A stretch of 64,000 nucleotides of DNA from assembly GCA_002070275.1 (NCBI GenBank), contig MWCY01000005.1, forward strand, positions 33,218-97,217, given 5' to 3'. Each line of letters opens with the position of its first letter. Position 1 is the first letter of the stretch. The DNA is from Candidatus Hydrogenedentes bacterium ADurb.Bin170. Its GTDB lineage: Bacteria; Hydrogenedentota; Hydrogenedentia; Hydrogenedentales; CAITNO01. Below, in pieces: positions 43,887-52,174 of the stretch. Both the position numbers and the translations under genes were made by a program. The notes beneath the pieces were generated by a model. It saw nothing but the letters and a program-made list of their open reading frames with translations, was not told where the DNA came from and did not search any database.

Positions 43887-45500
43887 CTGCTCACCGGCAA
43901 TTTGCAAGGTTTAAAGTCTGCTCAGATCAAAGCGTTGGAGCGCCTGTCTACTCGTTCTATGCACGCACAGGCAGTGATCAGTCCGGAAATTGCGCGAACC
44001 CTGACGGAATTATCCTTCGATATCCGGCGGCAGATCGGATTGATTATAGACCGACGCGGCAGAATTACCGCCGTTGTGGTAGGGGATGCCCGCCGTCTGG
44101 TGCTGCCTGATATCCACCGTCGCGGTATGAACCGGTTAAGCGGCGTGCGCTTGATACATACCCATCTGACCAATGAAGCACTGTCGAACGATGATCTTAC
44201 CGACCTGGTCACATTGCGCCTCGACCTGATCGCTGCTCTTATTGTGCAGACAGATGGAATGCCCGGATCCCTTTACAGTGCTCATCTGCTGCCTGACAAC
44301 GCTGCACAAGACCCCTGGAACCTCCTGCCTCCCTCTTCTATCCATGCATTGGAAGAAGACTTTTTAGATTTTATCGAGGCGTTGGAAGAGGAGTTCTCGC
44401 GAACACAATACCAGCTCAGCACGGATGACCCAAGGGAACGTGCGATTTTAATCCACGTGTCGACATTGCCTCCCAGCATTGCCCATGATTCTCTTGATGA
44501 GCTGAAAGAACTTGCGCGAAGTGCCGGGATAAAAACAGTTCAGGAAGTACTCCAGAGACGCTCGATAGACAGCCGCCTTGTCCTGGGTAAAGGGAAAATG
44601 CAGTCCGTTTTAATCTCAGCCATGCAAAAAGGTGCAGAGCTGCTTGTCTTTGATACGAATCTTTCCCCGTCTCAACTCCGTTCTCTGGGCGATTTTACCG
44701 ATTTAAAAATTCTTGACCGCACCCAACTCATTCTGGATATTTTCGCACAACATGCCGTTACCCGCGAAGGAAAACTGCAGGTGGAACTCGCCCAGCTGCG
44801 ATACCTGCTTCCTTTGCTCAATATTCGGCAAAAGGCACTGTCCAGACTGACAGGCGGTATCGGAGGCCGTGGTCCGGGAGAAACACGTCTGGAGATCGAC
44901 AGGCGACGGGCGCGGGACCGTATTGCACGACTGGAACGTGAAGTGGCACAGCTTGGGGAGCGAAGGCGCCTCCGCCGGCAGGTGCGCACAGAGAAAAATG
45001 TTCCCACCGTCGCCGTAGTCGGTTATACCAATGCCGGAAAGTCAACTCTCCTCAATCACCTTACAAACAGCGATGTAACCGCCAAAGACTTCCTTTTTGC
45101 GACGCTCAACCCGGTATCCAGACGCTTGCGTTTCCCTCAGGAACGTGAAATAATAATCACGGACACTGTCGGATTTATCAGGGAGCTTCCTGAGGATTTG
45201 ATGGCAGCTTTTCGAACTACTTTTGAGGAACTTGACGAAGCCGATCTGCTTCTTCACGTGGTGGATGCGCACAGCCCGGATTTATCTGACAAAATGAAAA
45301 CTGTTCTTGATACAGTCCGGAGTCTGGAGCTGGATCACAAGCCGATTGTTACGGTGTTCAATAAGATAGATTTGTGCTCTCCTGAAGAGATAGAAGGACT
45401 TTTACACCAGTATGAGGGCGTTCCCGTTTGCGCATTGGACAGAGGGAGCTTTGCACCGCTATTGACGCTTCTTGAAGAACGCCTGTGGCCGGCAGATTAG
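43887..45500 (+). CDS. hflX: HflX GTPase, probable CTG start
   Basis: A ribosome-associated GTPase of about 537 residues that splits or rescues stalled ribosomes. Middle: N-terminal HflX domain (GLGKGKMQSV-like LVLGKGKMQSVLISAMQ near 233, GGRGPGETRLEIDRRR near 330), then the G domain with G1 VGYTNAGKST near 378, G2 ATLNP, G3 DTVGFIRELP and G4 FNKID. No in-frame ATG or GTG is available after the upstream stop at 43860. TTG at 43902 is a possible start, but GAAGGAA at 43872-43878 fits the CTG at 43887 better and yields the usual GNLQGLKSAQIK beginning. Its stop overlaps the ribosome-binding site of the next gene. Confidence 0.9.
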   Translation: MLTGNLQGLKSAQIKALERLSTRSMHAQAVISPEIARTLTELSFDIRRQIGLIIDRRGRITAVVVGDARRLVLPDIHRRGMNRLSGVRLIHTHLTNEALSNDDLTDLVTLRLDLIAALIVQTDGMPGSLYSAHLLPDNAAQDPWNLLPPSSIHALEEDFLDFIEALEEEFSRTQYQLSTDDPRERAILIHVSTLPPSIAHDSLDELKELARSAGIKTVQEVLQRRSIDSRLVLGKGKMQSVLISAMQKGAELLVFDTNLSPSQLRSLGDFTDLKILDRTQLILDIFAQHAVTREGKLQVELAQLRYLLPLLNIRQKALSRLTGGIGGRGPGETRLEIDRRRARDRIARLEREVAQLGERRRLRRQVRTEKNVPTVAVVGYTNAGKSTLLNHLTNSDVTAKDFLFATLNPVSRRLRFPQEREIIITDTVGFIRELPEDLMAAFRTTFEELDEADLLLHVVDAHSPDLSDKMKTVLDTVRSLELDHKPIVTVFNKIDLCSPEEIEGLLHQYEGVPVCALDRGSFAPLLTLLEERLWPAD

Positions 45501-45508
45501 GAGAAATT

Positions 45509-46447
45509 ATGCTCAGAATTGTTGTCGCACTCGTTCTTTCCGTCCTTTTTCAGACAGCATCGCATGCGCAGCCCTGGCAGAATCCGCCTGAGGCTCCCCC
45601 CCCTTCACGCCAGGACATGATAAATCGTTTTCAGCAACTGACTGCTGCCGGCGCTCCATTTAACGTGTCAGCGGAACTGTATGAAGAATACCTCGGATTA
45701 ATTCAGAACCTCGATTATCAGGATTTATGGGCGGATTTATTAGAGAAAAAGCTCAATGAACCGGGCAATCAGGAAGCGCTTGACGTAAAAAACTGGCTTG
45801 CTCTGGGCGAAGCGCATTTTAAAACAGGCATGCATGGCACCTTGAAGGCAGCCGAAGCCTTTCAGCATGCCCTGACGCTAAATCCCGGCCATGCCGATGC
45901 ATTAGCACGCCTGGGGCAGCTGCACCACCGGGAAGGTCAATACGATCTCGCCGAAAGTAAATACAGAAAAGCACTGGAATCAGACCCGGAAAACGCGCTT
46001 GCCCTTATAGGCACCGCCGTACTTCAAATAAGAAAAGGCGACATCCTGAACACCTCCCGGACGCTGGATCAGTTGGGTGTCAAGGCGCAGCCTTATGACG
46101 TAGAAACCAGGCTTATGCTCAGGCAGGCGCTGACTGCTTTTGAGCATCACGGAGGCTGGTTTGATGATACGGCGGAAAACCATAACGCATATGCAAGACT
46201 GCTGTATCGCTCAGGGCGGCTCACTGATGCGATTCTGGCGGCCCGACGGGCAGTCACGCTGGAACCCGCACGGAGCGACATCTGGAATTTTATTGCAAGC
46301 ATGCAGCTGCAGATCGGCAATCTGGAACAGGCAAAGCAGGCGTATGATCAGTCTCTGGAAGCGAATCCTGACCAACCCGCTATTACTGATACACGGCGCC
46401 AGCTCATCACTACCCTGACAACTTCGGGTCCGGGCAAAGCACCCTGA
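45509..46447 (+). CDS. Exported TPR protein
   Basis: A 312-residue protein with a Sec signal (LRIVVALVLSVLFQTASHA, cleavage near residue 20) and about five tetratricopeptide-like units from residue 90 to 300: WLALGEAHFKTGMHGTLKAAEAFQHALTLNPG, LARLGQLHHREGQYDLAESKYRKALESDPE, YARLLYRSGRLTDAILAARRAVTLEPA and NFIASMQLQIGNLEQAKQAYDQSLEANPD. It probably serves as a periplasmic scaffold. The ATG follows AGGAG overlapping the hflX stop. The metallophosphoesterase gene is 49 bases on. Confidence 0.78.
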   Translation: MLRIVVALVLSVLFQTASHAQPWQNPPEAPPPSRQDMINRFQQLTAAGAPFNVSAELYEEYLGLIQNLDYQDLWADLLEKKLNEPGNQEALDVKNWLALGEAHFKTGMHGTLKAAEAFQHALTLNPGHADALARLGQLHHREGQYDLAESKYRKALESDPENALALIGTAVLQIRKGDILNTSRTLDQLGVKAQPYDVETRLMLRQALTAFEHHGGWFDDTAENHNAYARLLYRSGRLTDAILAARRAVTLEPARSDIWNFIASMQLQIGNLEQAKQAYDQSLEANPDQPAITDTRRQLITTLTTSGPGKAP

Positions 46448-46496
46448 CAGTGCCGTATCAAACGAAATCAGAGACATTTTTATTTAAGGATTGTCC

Positions 46497-47462
46497 ATGC
46501 TCAGAAAAAAAAGACTGGTTCTCTACCTCTTAGTTGCGGGGTTGATCTGGATTGGATGGCGCTATTCCCTACCACTGGCAGGCGTGCTGCTGCTCACAGC
46601 TGGTGTGCTACTGGGCCTGGTGAAACTATTACGGATTGCTCAGGCGCATTTTGGAATGAAACGCTTGAACGAAAAAACAAATCAACGCTATGCGGCGTTG
46701 ATTCAAAAACTTCCGGGGCAGGAAGAGTCTGAGACCTGGTCTTTTGCCGTGCTGGGCGATACACGCAACAACGTCCAGATCGCCTCAGCCCTTTATAAGA
46801 AAATCGAGTCTTATGCTCCCGTAATGGCATTTCATACCGGCGATATCGTTCGCGGCGGAACTGCAGACGAATTACTGGATCGGCACATTGCTGTTGTTGA
46901 AAGAGACATGCCCTCAATCCCACTTTTCTGCATACCCGGTAATCATGAAAGAGGCCCCAAAAGAGACTACGCCGCTTTTAAACGGCTCTACGGAGATGAC
47001 CGTTTCTCTTTTTCCTTCCGCAAGTGTCTTTTTGTCGGCTTTAACAACAATCTCAAGGACTATGTGCAGGAAGAAGACCTGTCCTTTTTGCAGGAACAAC
47101 TGCAGGGAGAGTACAGGCACCGCTTTGTTTTTCTCCACATTCCCCCCGCCTTTTTTGAAGAAAGTTTTGTGTCAGACACAAGGCGGCGCGGGTTCAAAAA
47201 GAATGCCGAAGTTTTTCATCAAATGATGGTGGAGCACAGAGTCGATGAGGTTTTTATGGCGCATATCCACGGATATGCAACACTTGATCGGGACGGCGTA
47301 CGGTATACTCTGACTGCGGGAGGCGGTGCTCCCCTGAGCCATCGTATTGCTCCGGAAAACAGGCACTACCATTTTATCGATTGTCAGGTGACCCCCAGCG
47401 GCATAACACGCACACTGCACCTTTATATAGACGGTCGCTGGCAGGAACGAGAAATTCGTTAG
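46497..47462 (+). CDS. Membrane-anchored metallophosphoesterase
   Basis: A 321-residue calcineurin-like phosphoesterase with two or three N-terminal membrane segments (about 8-45). The catalytic motifs are FAVLGDTRNN (Asp), FHTGDIVRGG (Asp), CIPGNHERGP (Asn-His), FLHIPP (His) and AHIHGYATLD (His-x-His), so the two-metal site is complete. Substrate unknown: phosphoester, perhaps an envelope lipid (UDP-diacyl-type or undecaprenyl) or protein. The ATG at 46497 is set by TAAGGA; the TTG at 46491 has none. Convergent with the lipid kinase gene. Confidence 0.85.
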   Translation: MLRKKRLVLYLLVAGLIWIGWRYSLPLAGVLLLTAGVLLGLVKLLRIAQAHFGMKRLNEKTNQRYAALIQKLPGQEESETWSFAVLGDTRNNVQIASALYKKIESYAPVMAFHTGDIVRGGTADELLDRHIAVVERDMPSIPLFCIPGNHERGPKRDYAAFKRLYGDDRFSFSFRKCLFVGFNNNLKDYVQEEDLSFLQEQLQGEYRHRFVFLHIPPAFFEESFVSDTRRRGFKKNAEVFHQMMVEHRVDEVFMAHIHGYATLDRDGVRYTLTAGGGAPLSHRIAPENRHYHFIDCQVTPSGITRTLHLYIDGRWQEREIR

Positions 47463-47474
47463 GAAGGCAAGGGC

Positions 47475-48617
47475 TCACTGTTTTATTAGCAGCGCCGCCG
47501 GGAGGATTTCGAGTATTGCGGGCACCCCGCCCGGTGACTCCCCATCTATTTCGAACAATGCCGCATCCTCAGGCTGGCAGGGCTCTATAGAGACCTTCTT
47601 TCCTCTGAGTGCGACAACCATGTCCTTTTTTTTCAGATGCGTTCCTTTGTAGATCAGAGGAAACCACTTCAGCACCTGAAAAAGAGACAATTTCCTGATC
47701 GCAATAATGTCAAAGACACCGTCATCCAAAAGGGCTTCCGGTGCAATTTGCATACCGCCACCGAAAAAACGCCCATTGCATACTGCAATGGTGTTGGCTT
47801 CCAGCACCTCATCATAATGATCATCTACACGCAAGCGCAGCTTTTTGCTTTTATAGCGCAAAAGCGTTGAAATAACACCCCACTGAAAGGCAATTTTTCC
47901 GCCCAGTTTTTTCCAGAAAACGAGGCTATTCACCGTGCGGCAGGTCGCTCCGCTCAAGCCGCAGCTTGCCGAGTTTATGAAATAACGGATTTCTGTTTCG
48001 CCCGTTCTGTCATTGTGGTAACGCACCCTGCCGACATCAATACGGCGCGTCTTCCCTTCCGCAATACTGTTAATTTTTTTATAGAAATCCCGGCTTGAAG
48101 AAAAACTTCGGTTAAAATCGCAGCCTGTGCCGCTGCAGATATGACTCAGCACAGCAGAGGGGTTAACGGGCAGGTCATTTTCAAAAAAACCATTAACAAC
48201 TTCATTCAAGGTGCCGTCACCGCCCACGGCGATAATATGCTCCGCCCCGTTTTTCAGGGCAGCCCTTGCCAGATATGAGGCGTCCAGAGGGGCTTTGGTA
48301 AAAACATAATCAATTTTGCCTATGTGCCCTTCCAGTGTTTTAAATATTGAGGGCCAACGCTTCAATGTCTTTCCGGTAGACGAATGAGGATTAACGATCA
48401 CACAGACTTTTGCGGCGGAAGAGGAGCGAGAAGAAAGGCTGCTCAAAAATCCCTGTCCGGCACAGTCCTCGGGATCATCCTGAGAAGAGACTGGCAGAGT
48501 CGCCGTCTCATAAACAGCCGCATTCAAAACAGTTCCCGATTCGGCAGTACAGAACGGTCTTCGGGAAAAGATAAAAGAATTTAGCAGTCTGTCAAGAATG
48601 CCGCCTGTTTTATACAT
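47475..48617 (-). CDS. DAGK_cat-family lipid kinase (YegS/BmrU/DgkB-like)
   Basis: A 380-residue kinase of the diacylglycerol/sphingosine/ceramide kinase superfamily. The core begins near 68 with VCVIVNPHSSTGKTLKRW, followed by the nucleotide-binding loop IIAVGGDGTLNEVVNGF near 128, SHICSGTGCDFNRSF near 160, then the C-domain NSASCGLSGAT, GRFFGGGMQIAPEALLDDGVFDI and GESPGG. It would phosphorylate a lipid headgroup; which lipid is not shown. The N-terminal 60 residues are not part of the core and may be a mis-set start or a linker. Convergent with the phosphoesterase gene. Confidence 0.85.
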   Translation of the reverse strand: MYKTGGILDRLLNSFIFSRRPFCTAESGTVLNAAVYETATLPVSSQDDPEDCAGQGFLSSLSSRSSSAAKVCVIVNPHSSTGKTLKRWPSIFKTLEGHIGKIDYVFTKAPLDASYLARAALKNGAEHIIAVGGDGTLNEVVNGFFENDLPVNPSAVLSHICSGTGCDFNRSFSSSRDFYKKINSIAEGKTRRIDVGRVRYHNDRTGETEIRYFINSASCGLSGATCRTVNSLVFWKKLGGKIAFQWGVISTLLRYKSKKLRLRVDDHYDEVLEANTIAVCNGRFFGGGMQIAPEALLDDGVFDIIAIRKLSLFQVLKWFPLIYKGTHLKKKDMVVALRGKKVSIEPCQPEDAALFEIDGESPGGVPAILEILPAALLIKQ

Positions 48618-48833
48618 GGTGCACTTACCCTGTAATACACTTTTTGTTTATTTTTGAAGCGGGGAAGAAAACCCACTGCATGAGCCGGAACACCGTACGA
48701 AAAGCATAGCACGGACAGCGCAAAAGAGACAAACCGCCTTTTTGCATTCCGGACTGTATTTCATGGGATCGGGTGTGCTAACTTTATCATGCGTTGTTTG
48801 TACTTTTTCACCCTGAATAAAGGAGCGTCTCCC

Positions 48834-49532
48834 ATGAAACACTGTATGTCTGTACTGGTTTTGCTTGCTTTTTTCTGTCTGTATATGCCCTCCTATGCGG
48901 AAGAATCTTCCTGTTCTCTGCATCCGGACTCTTGCGCCTGGAAGCCTTTATTTGCTGATGATTTGTCCAATACCGTGAAACCCGATGGCGTCTGGACAGT
49001 AGAAAACGGAGAACTGACTGCCTCCAAGGACGAAGCAATCTGGACGGACAGGGAGTACGAGAATTTTATTCTTGACCTGGAATTTAAAAATGCCGAGGAA
49101 ACAAACAGCGGCGTTATCATTTATTGCAGCGATCTGAAGAATTGGATTCCTAATTCCATCGAAATTCAAATAGCCGATGACTTCGCTGAAAAATGGGCGC
49201 AGTCGCCGAAAAGCTGGCAATGCGGTGCCATATTCGGCCATTTACCCGCTTCGAAAAGTGTGGTTAAAAAACCTGGAGAGTGGAACAGAATGACCCTGCG
49301 CTGTGCAGGCAAAATAATCGAAGTCATTCTCAACAATGAAAAAATAAACGAAATCAATCTGGATGACTACACATCTGCCAAAGTTAACCCGGACGGCACA
49401 GAGATTCCGGCGTGGCTCAGCAAACCTAAAAGCGAATTGGCAACGAAAGGCAGAATAGGATTTCAGGGCAAGCATGGCAATGCCCCGGTCTGGTTCAGAA
49501 ACATCAGAATTTTTGAAACAGCAAGCAACTGA
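48834..49532 (+). CDS. DUF1080 (3-keto-disaccharide hydrolase) family protein, exported
   Basis: A 232-residue protein with a Sec signal (CMSVLVLLAFFCLYMPSYA; cleavage near residue 20) and a single concanavalin-type sandwich domain: WTVENGELTASKDEAIWTDREYENFILDLEFKNA, NSGVIIYCSD, NSIEIQIADD, GAIFGHLPAS and GRIGFQGKHGNAPVWFRNIRI. Proteins of this family are abundant in Planctomycetota-like genomes and some act on 3-keto-glycosides, the products of Gfo/Idh/MocA-like oxidation. The ATG at 48834 has AAGGAG eight bases upstream. A terminator overlaps its stop codon. Confidence 0.88.
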   Translation: MKHCMSVLVLLAFFCLYMPSYAEESSCSLHPDSCAWKPLFADDLSNTVKPDGVWTVENGELTASKDEAIWTDREYENFILDLEFKNAEETNSGVIIYCSDLKNWIPNSIEIQIADDFAEKWAQSPKSWQCGAIFGHLPASKSVVKKPGEWNRMTLRCAGKIIEVILNNEKINEINLDDYTSAKVNPDGTEIPAWLSKPKSELATKGRIGFQGKHGNAPVWFRNIRIFETASN

Positions 49533-49558
49533 AATATTGTTCAGTTTCTTGTTTTTTT
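49527..49558 (+). terminator. Rho-independent terminator overlapping the DUF1080 stop codon
   Basis: Arms AACTGAA (49527-49533) and TTCAGTT (49540-49546) with a 6-base loop, followed by a T-rich run to 49558. The TGA stop is within the left arm. Confidence 0.75.
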
Positions 49559-49589
49559 AATTTAGAATTATTCCTTTGAATATGGTAAA

Positions 49590-49839
49590 ATTAAGGTACT
49601 CAAAAGCCTATTGAGCAAGACAGTTAAATCTTCCCTGTAAACTCAGGTTTACCCTGCCATGTACGATACGGTGTAAGAGCAATTGACCTTTCGTATGAAC
49701 CGGGAGTCTAATATTTGAGCAGTCTACTGTATGCCCCCTTGTGCGGAAACGGGATGGCTGACGTGAAGACACCCCCTTATTTAGGGAAAGGGTTCATTAC
49801 GCTTTTCACATACCGACCGGCATGTGCGGGGTTTTTTTT
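49590..49839 (+). ncRNA. Candidate structured RNA with its own terminator
   Basis: No frame here looks coding. The stretch lies between two terminators. It contains a perfect hairpin GTAAAC-TCAG-GTTTAC at 49637-49652, several shorter pairings, and ends with an 8-base stem (49807-49814 with 49819-49826, one mismatch) followed by CGGGG and eight T. A terminator with no gene before it suggests a transcribed RNA of about 250 bases. I cannot match it to 6S, tmRNA, SRP or RNase P RNA by eye. The 5' end is not defined, and the start given is a guess. Confidence 0.3.
49807..49839 (+). terminator. Terminator-like hairpin of the candidate RNA
   Basis: CACATACC and GGCATGTG (one mismatch) enclose GACC; CGGGG and TTTTTTTT follow. 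No coding gene ends just before it. Confidence 0.5.
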
Positions 49840-50025
49840 GCCACAGAACCGCCTTTTTGCACTTTTTGTGCGCGCAATGGCGTCACTCTACGCACTCTCC
49901 GGCGCGCCATCTCCTCTCTATTCGTGAACCGCCATCTCTGCACACCTGTATGCATGTGAAAAGCCTCAAACGGATCTGCTTCCATCATTGCTCAGTCCTT
50001 CTTTATTAAAGATTCAACTGTTCAT

Positions 50026-50079
50026 AAAAAAAGGCCTTCTTCTCTTGTCTTCGACAGACGTTGCCAAAAGAAGAAGGCC
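50026..50079 (-). terminator. Rho-independent terminator of the GldA-GldFG-DUF4340 operon
   Basis: Perfect 11-base arms GGCCTTCTTCT (50033-50043) and AGAAGAAGGCC (50069-50079); on the minus strand the stem runs into TTTTTT. It lies about 20 bases after the DUF4340 stop. Confidence 0.85.
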
Positions 50080-50101
50080 AATAACATTCGGGCAGATAGA
50101 A

Positions 50102-52141
50102 TTATTCAGACGGGGCTTCTGATGTATCCCCGATTGCTTCCGGAGCCTCTTGCCCGCTAGAAGCTGAAGGCAGATCTATTGCCACAACAGACTCCTCTTT
50201 AGGAATCATCCCTGAGGCATTTTCCTCAACCACACTGCCTGCTCCGGCCGTTTCTGTTGCAGAGGAAGCCGCTGCAGCCCCGGAAGTTTCTTCTGCGGCA
50301 GCAAATGCGTCTATGTCTGCAAAAAGACGTAGGTACTCAAGCGATTTAGCCGTGAAAAGGCAGGGCAGCCAGGACAAAGACGCCTCATAGTTACCGTCTT
50401 TTTCCGCACCGAAGGACAACACTTTATGCTCTCCATCTGCCAGCACAAAAGAAAGCGTAGCCGCAGCTTCCACCTCTGATCCGGCCCGGGAAAGTGTAAA
50501 GCTGTCCATTTGGAAAGCGTTAACCGTCATAAGATAATCTTCAACTTTATCGGCACCGGGCGCAATCGGCTTTCCGTTGAATGTCCCTGCCCACTGCCCG
50601 GTTTGCGGATCTTTTTTCAATGCAAGATTTCGTTTCTCCTGGGTAACATTCAATTCGACCAGGTTTTCCGACGGAATATCAAGGACTGCCAGTGAGAAGA
50701 GATCTCGAACAGGCGGTAAAATGCGCTCTGAATCCGCCCGTGATATGACCAGAATCGAATCAGAGTCATCAAATTTTACATAACGCCCGTCAACACTTAA
50801 AGACGGACTTCCTGCCCGCAAAACACGTTCTGAACCGTCAAGCATCGCTATACGTATGGTTGTGTCCAACGCACGCGTATCGGCCGCCGGATCGGCATAG
50901 TCAATGGCTTTTAACGATGCCAATGCGGTGGCAATGCCTTTCAGTGCAGTGGTTTGCTGTTCAAGATTCAGTTGAGGCTCAATAATTTTCCAGTCCGAAC
51001 CGTCTTTCTCCAGCACAACCTTGCCTTCAGGGCGCTCCATTACAATCTTTGCCAGATTTTCCTGTTCCAGATTCCATTCCGGCAAAGACACAATTTTGCT
51101 GCCCGCAACAAAAACCTGTTCAAAGTTGTATTTGGCAACCTGATACATCAATTCAGGCTCCTGGCCGGCCTGCTGCAGGTAATACTTATCTTCTGCAACA
51201 TTTCTTCCGCCGTAAAACACTTTCTCCGATCCATCAGCAAAAGAAACAGTGGCAGTAAAAGCCGGAGGATTGAAGCCGCAAGTGTCCTTTTCGTCGGGTC
51301 CCGCCACATCCATTGCCGTGATCGTACTGAATTTTGTCAGGATGGTTTTCACTTCTGTACTTTTAAAATCTTTGGCGCCGGGATCAGTTGCCAGTGCCCA
51401 TTCGTACTGTTTGTCCGGTTGGGCGGGTACGGCGCTCTCTTCGCTGCCCGCTTCCTGGGTTTCTGGCTCTTTTTCCAATTCTTTACGGTCAAAGACCAAT
51501 TCCTTGTCCGGGTATTTTAGAGTCAACTTCGCAACATTCTCCGCATCGACATCAAAAAGCTGCGTTTTCAGCCATTTATTTGATTTTGGGCGAAGATCCT
51601 CCCCTGTTTCGCTCGCCCCTGCTTCCCGGCGAAGATTGTTGTTTTCAACAAAAACTTTGGACTCCCCGGCTTTACGCACAAAAACGGTTCGAAAATCAGC
51701 CGCTTTTCCGAAAAGCAATTCAAGAGCAGGGCTTTCTCCGGAAGCAAGCCAGGCCTGCACATGAAACGCTTCATCGTCTTTCAAAGCGAAATTGGCAAGT
51801 TTCTCATCATTATCCGCTGTGGCGCGTGGTTCACCTTTCATCGCAAGGATTTTGCCGATAAAGTCATCAACAGCATTTTTATCTGCAGGTGCATTGTGCA
51901 GGCTGGTAATGAGCCACTCTTCCCTTTTTTTCTGAAGAACTACTTTGTCTTCGGGGGCGGAACCTGAAAAGAGTTCCACTCTGTCCAGAGTACTTTTTGT
52001 CAGGGTATCGGGAACCAGTGCTGCAAGCCCGATCTGCTCCGCAATGGGTGCCGGTTTTTTCTGATTCGACTTTTGCCACACCACCAGCCCCAACAGAAGC
52101 ACCAGAATAACAAGGAACGGTAAAAATGATTTCATTTTCAT
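50102..52141 (-). CDS. DUF4340 domain protein, membrane-anchored
   Basis: A 679-residue protein with one N-terminal membrane anchor (LPFLVILVLLLGLVVWQ, about 6-22) and an extracytoplasmic part with repeated DUF4340-like units, each with a pattern like VVLQKKREEWLITS, ...WLASGESPALELLFG, LTLKYPDKELVFDR, IVMERPEGKVVLEKDGSDWKIIEP and so on. The C-terminal 50 residues are low-complexity, rich in Ala, Glu, Ser and Thr. DUF4340 proteins are usually encoded next to GldG-type ABC systems, as here. It probably forms the periplasmic part of that complex. Role in the organism is unknown. Confidence 0.85.
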   Translation of the reverse strand: MKMKSFLPFLVILVLLLGLVVWQKSNQKKPAPIAEQIGLAALVPDTLTKSTLDRVELFSGSAPEDKVVLQKKREEWLITSLHNAPADKNAVDDFIGKILAMKGEPRATADNDEKLANFALKDDEAFHVQAWLASGESPALELLFGKAADFRTVFVRKAGESKVFVENNNLRREAGASETGEDLRPKSNKWLKTQLFDVDAENVAKLTLKYPDKELVFDRKELEKEPETQEAGSEESAVPAQPDKQYEWALATDPGAKDFKSTEVKTILTKFSTITAMDVAGPDEKDTCGFNPPAFTATVSFADGSEKVFYGGRNVAEDKYYLQQAGQEPELMYQVAKYNFEQVFVAGSKIVSLPEWNLEQENLAKIVMERPEGKVVLEKDGSDWKIIEPQLNLEQQTTALKGIATALASLKAIDYADPAADTRALDTTIRIAMLDGSERVLRAGSPSLSVDGRYVKFDDSDSILVISRADSERILPPVRDLFSLAVLDIPSENLVELNVTQEKRNLALKKDPQTGQWAGTFNGKPIAPGADKVEDYLMTVNAFQMDSFTLSRAGSEVEAAATLSFVLADGEHKVLSFGAEKDGNYEASLSWLPCLFTAKSLEYLRLFADIDAFAAAEETSGAAAASSATETAGAGSVVEENASGMIPKEESVVAIDLPSASSGQEAPEAIGDTSEAPSE

Positions 52142-52174
52142 AAGAAACTTCCTATTTGCTGCAGATTCGCTGCC

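Noticed and set aside
49715..49927. 70-codon plus-strand frame within and after the candidate RNA
   Set aside because: Starts with TTG, runs through the terminator hairpin and its T-run, and shows no protein-like pattern.
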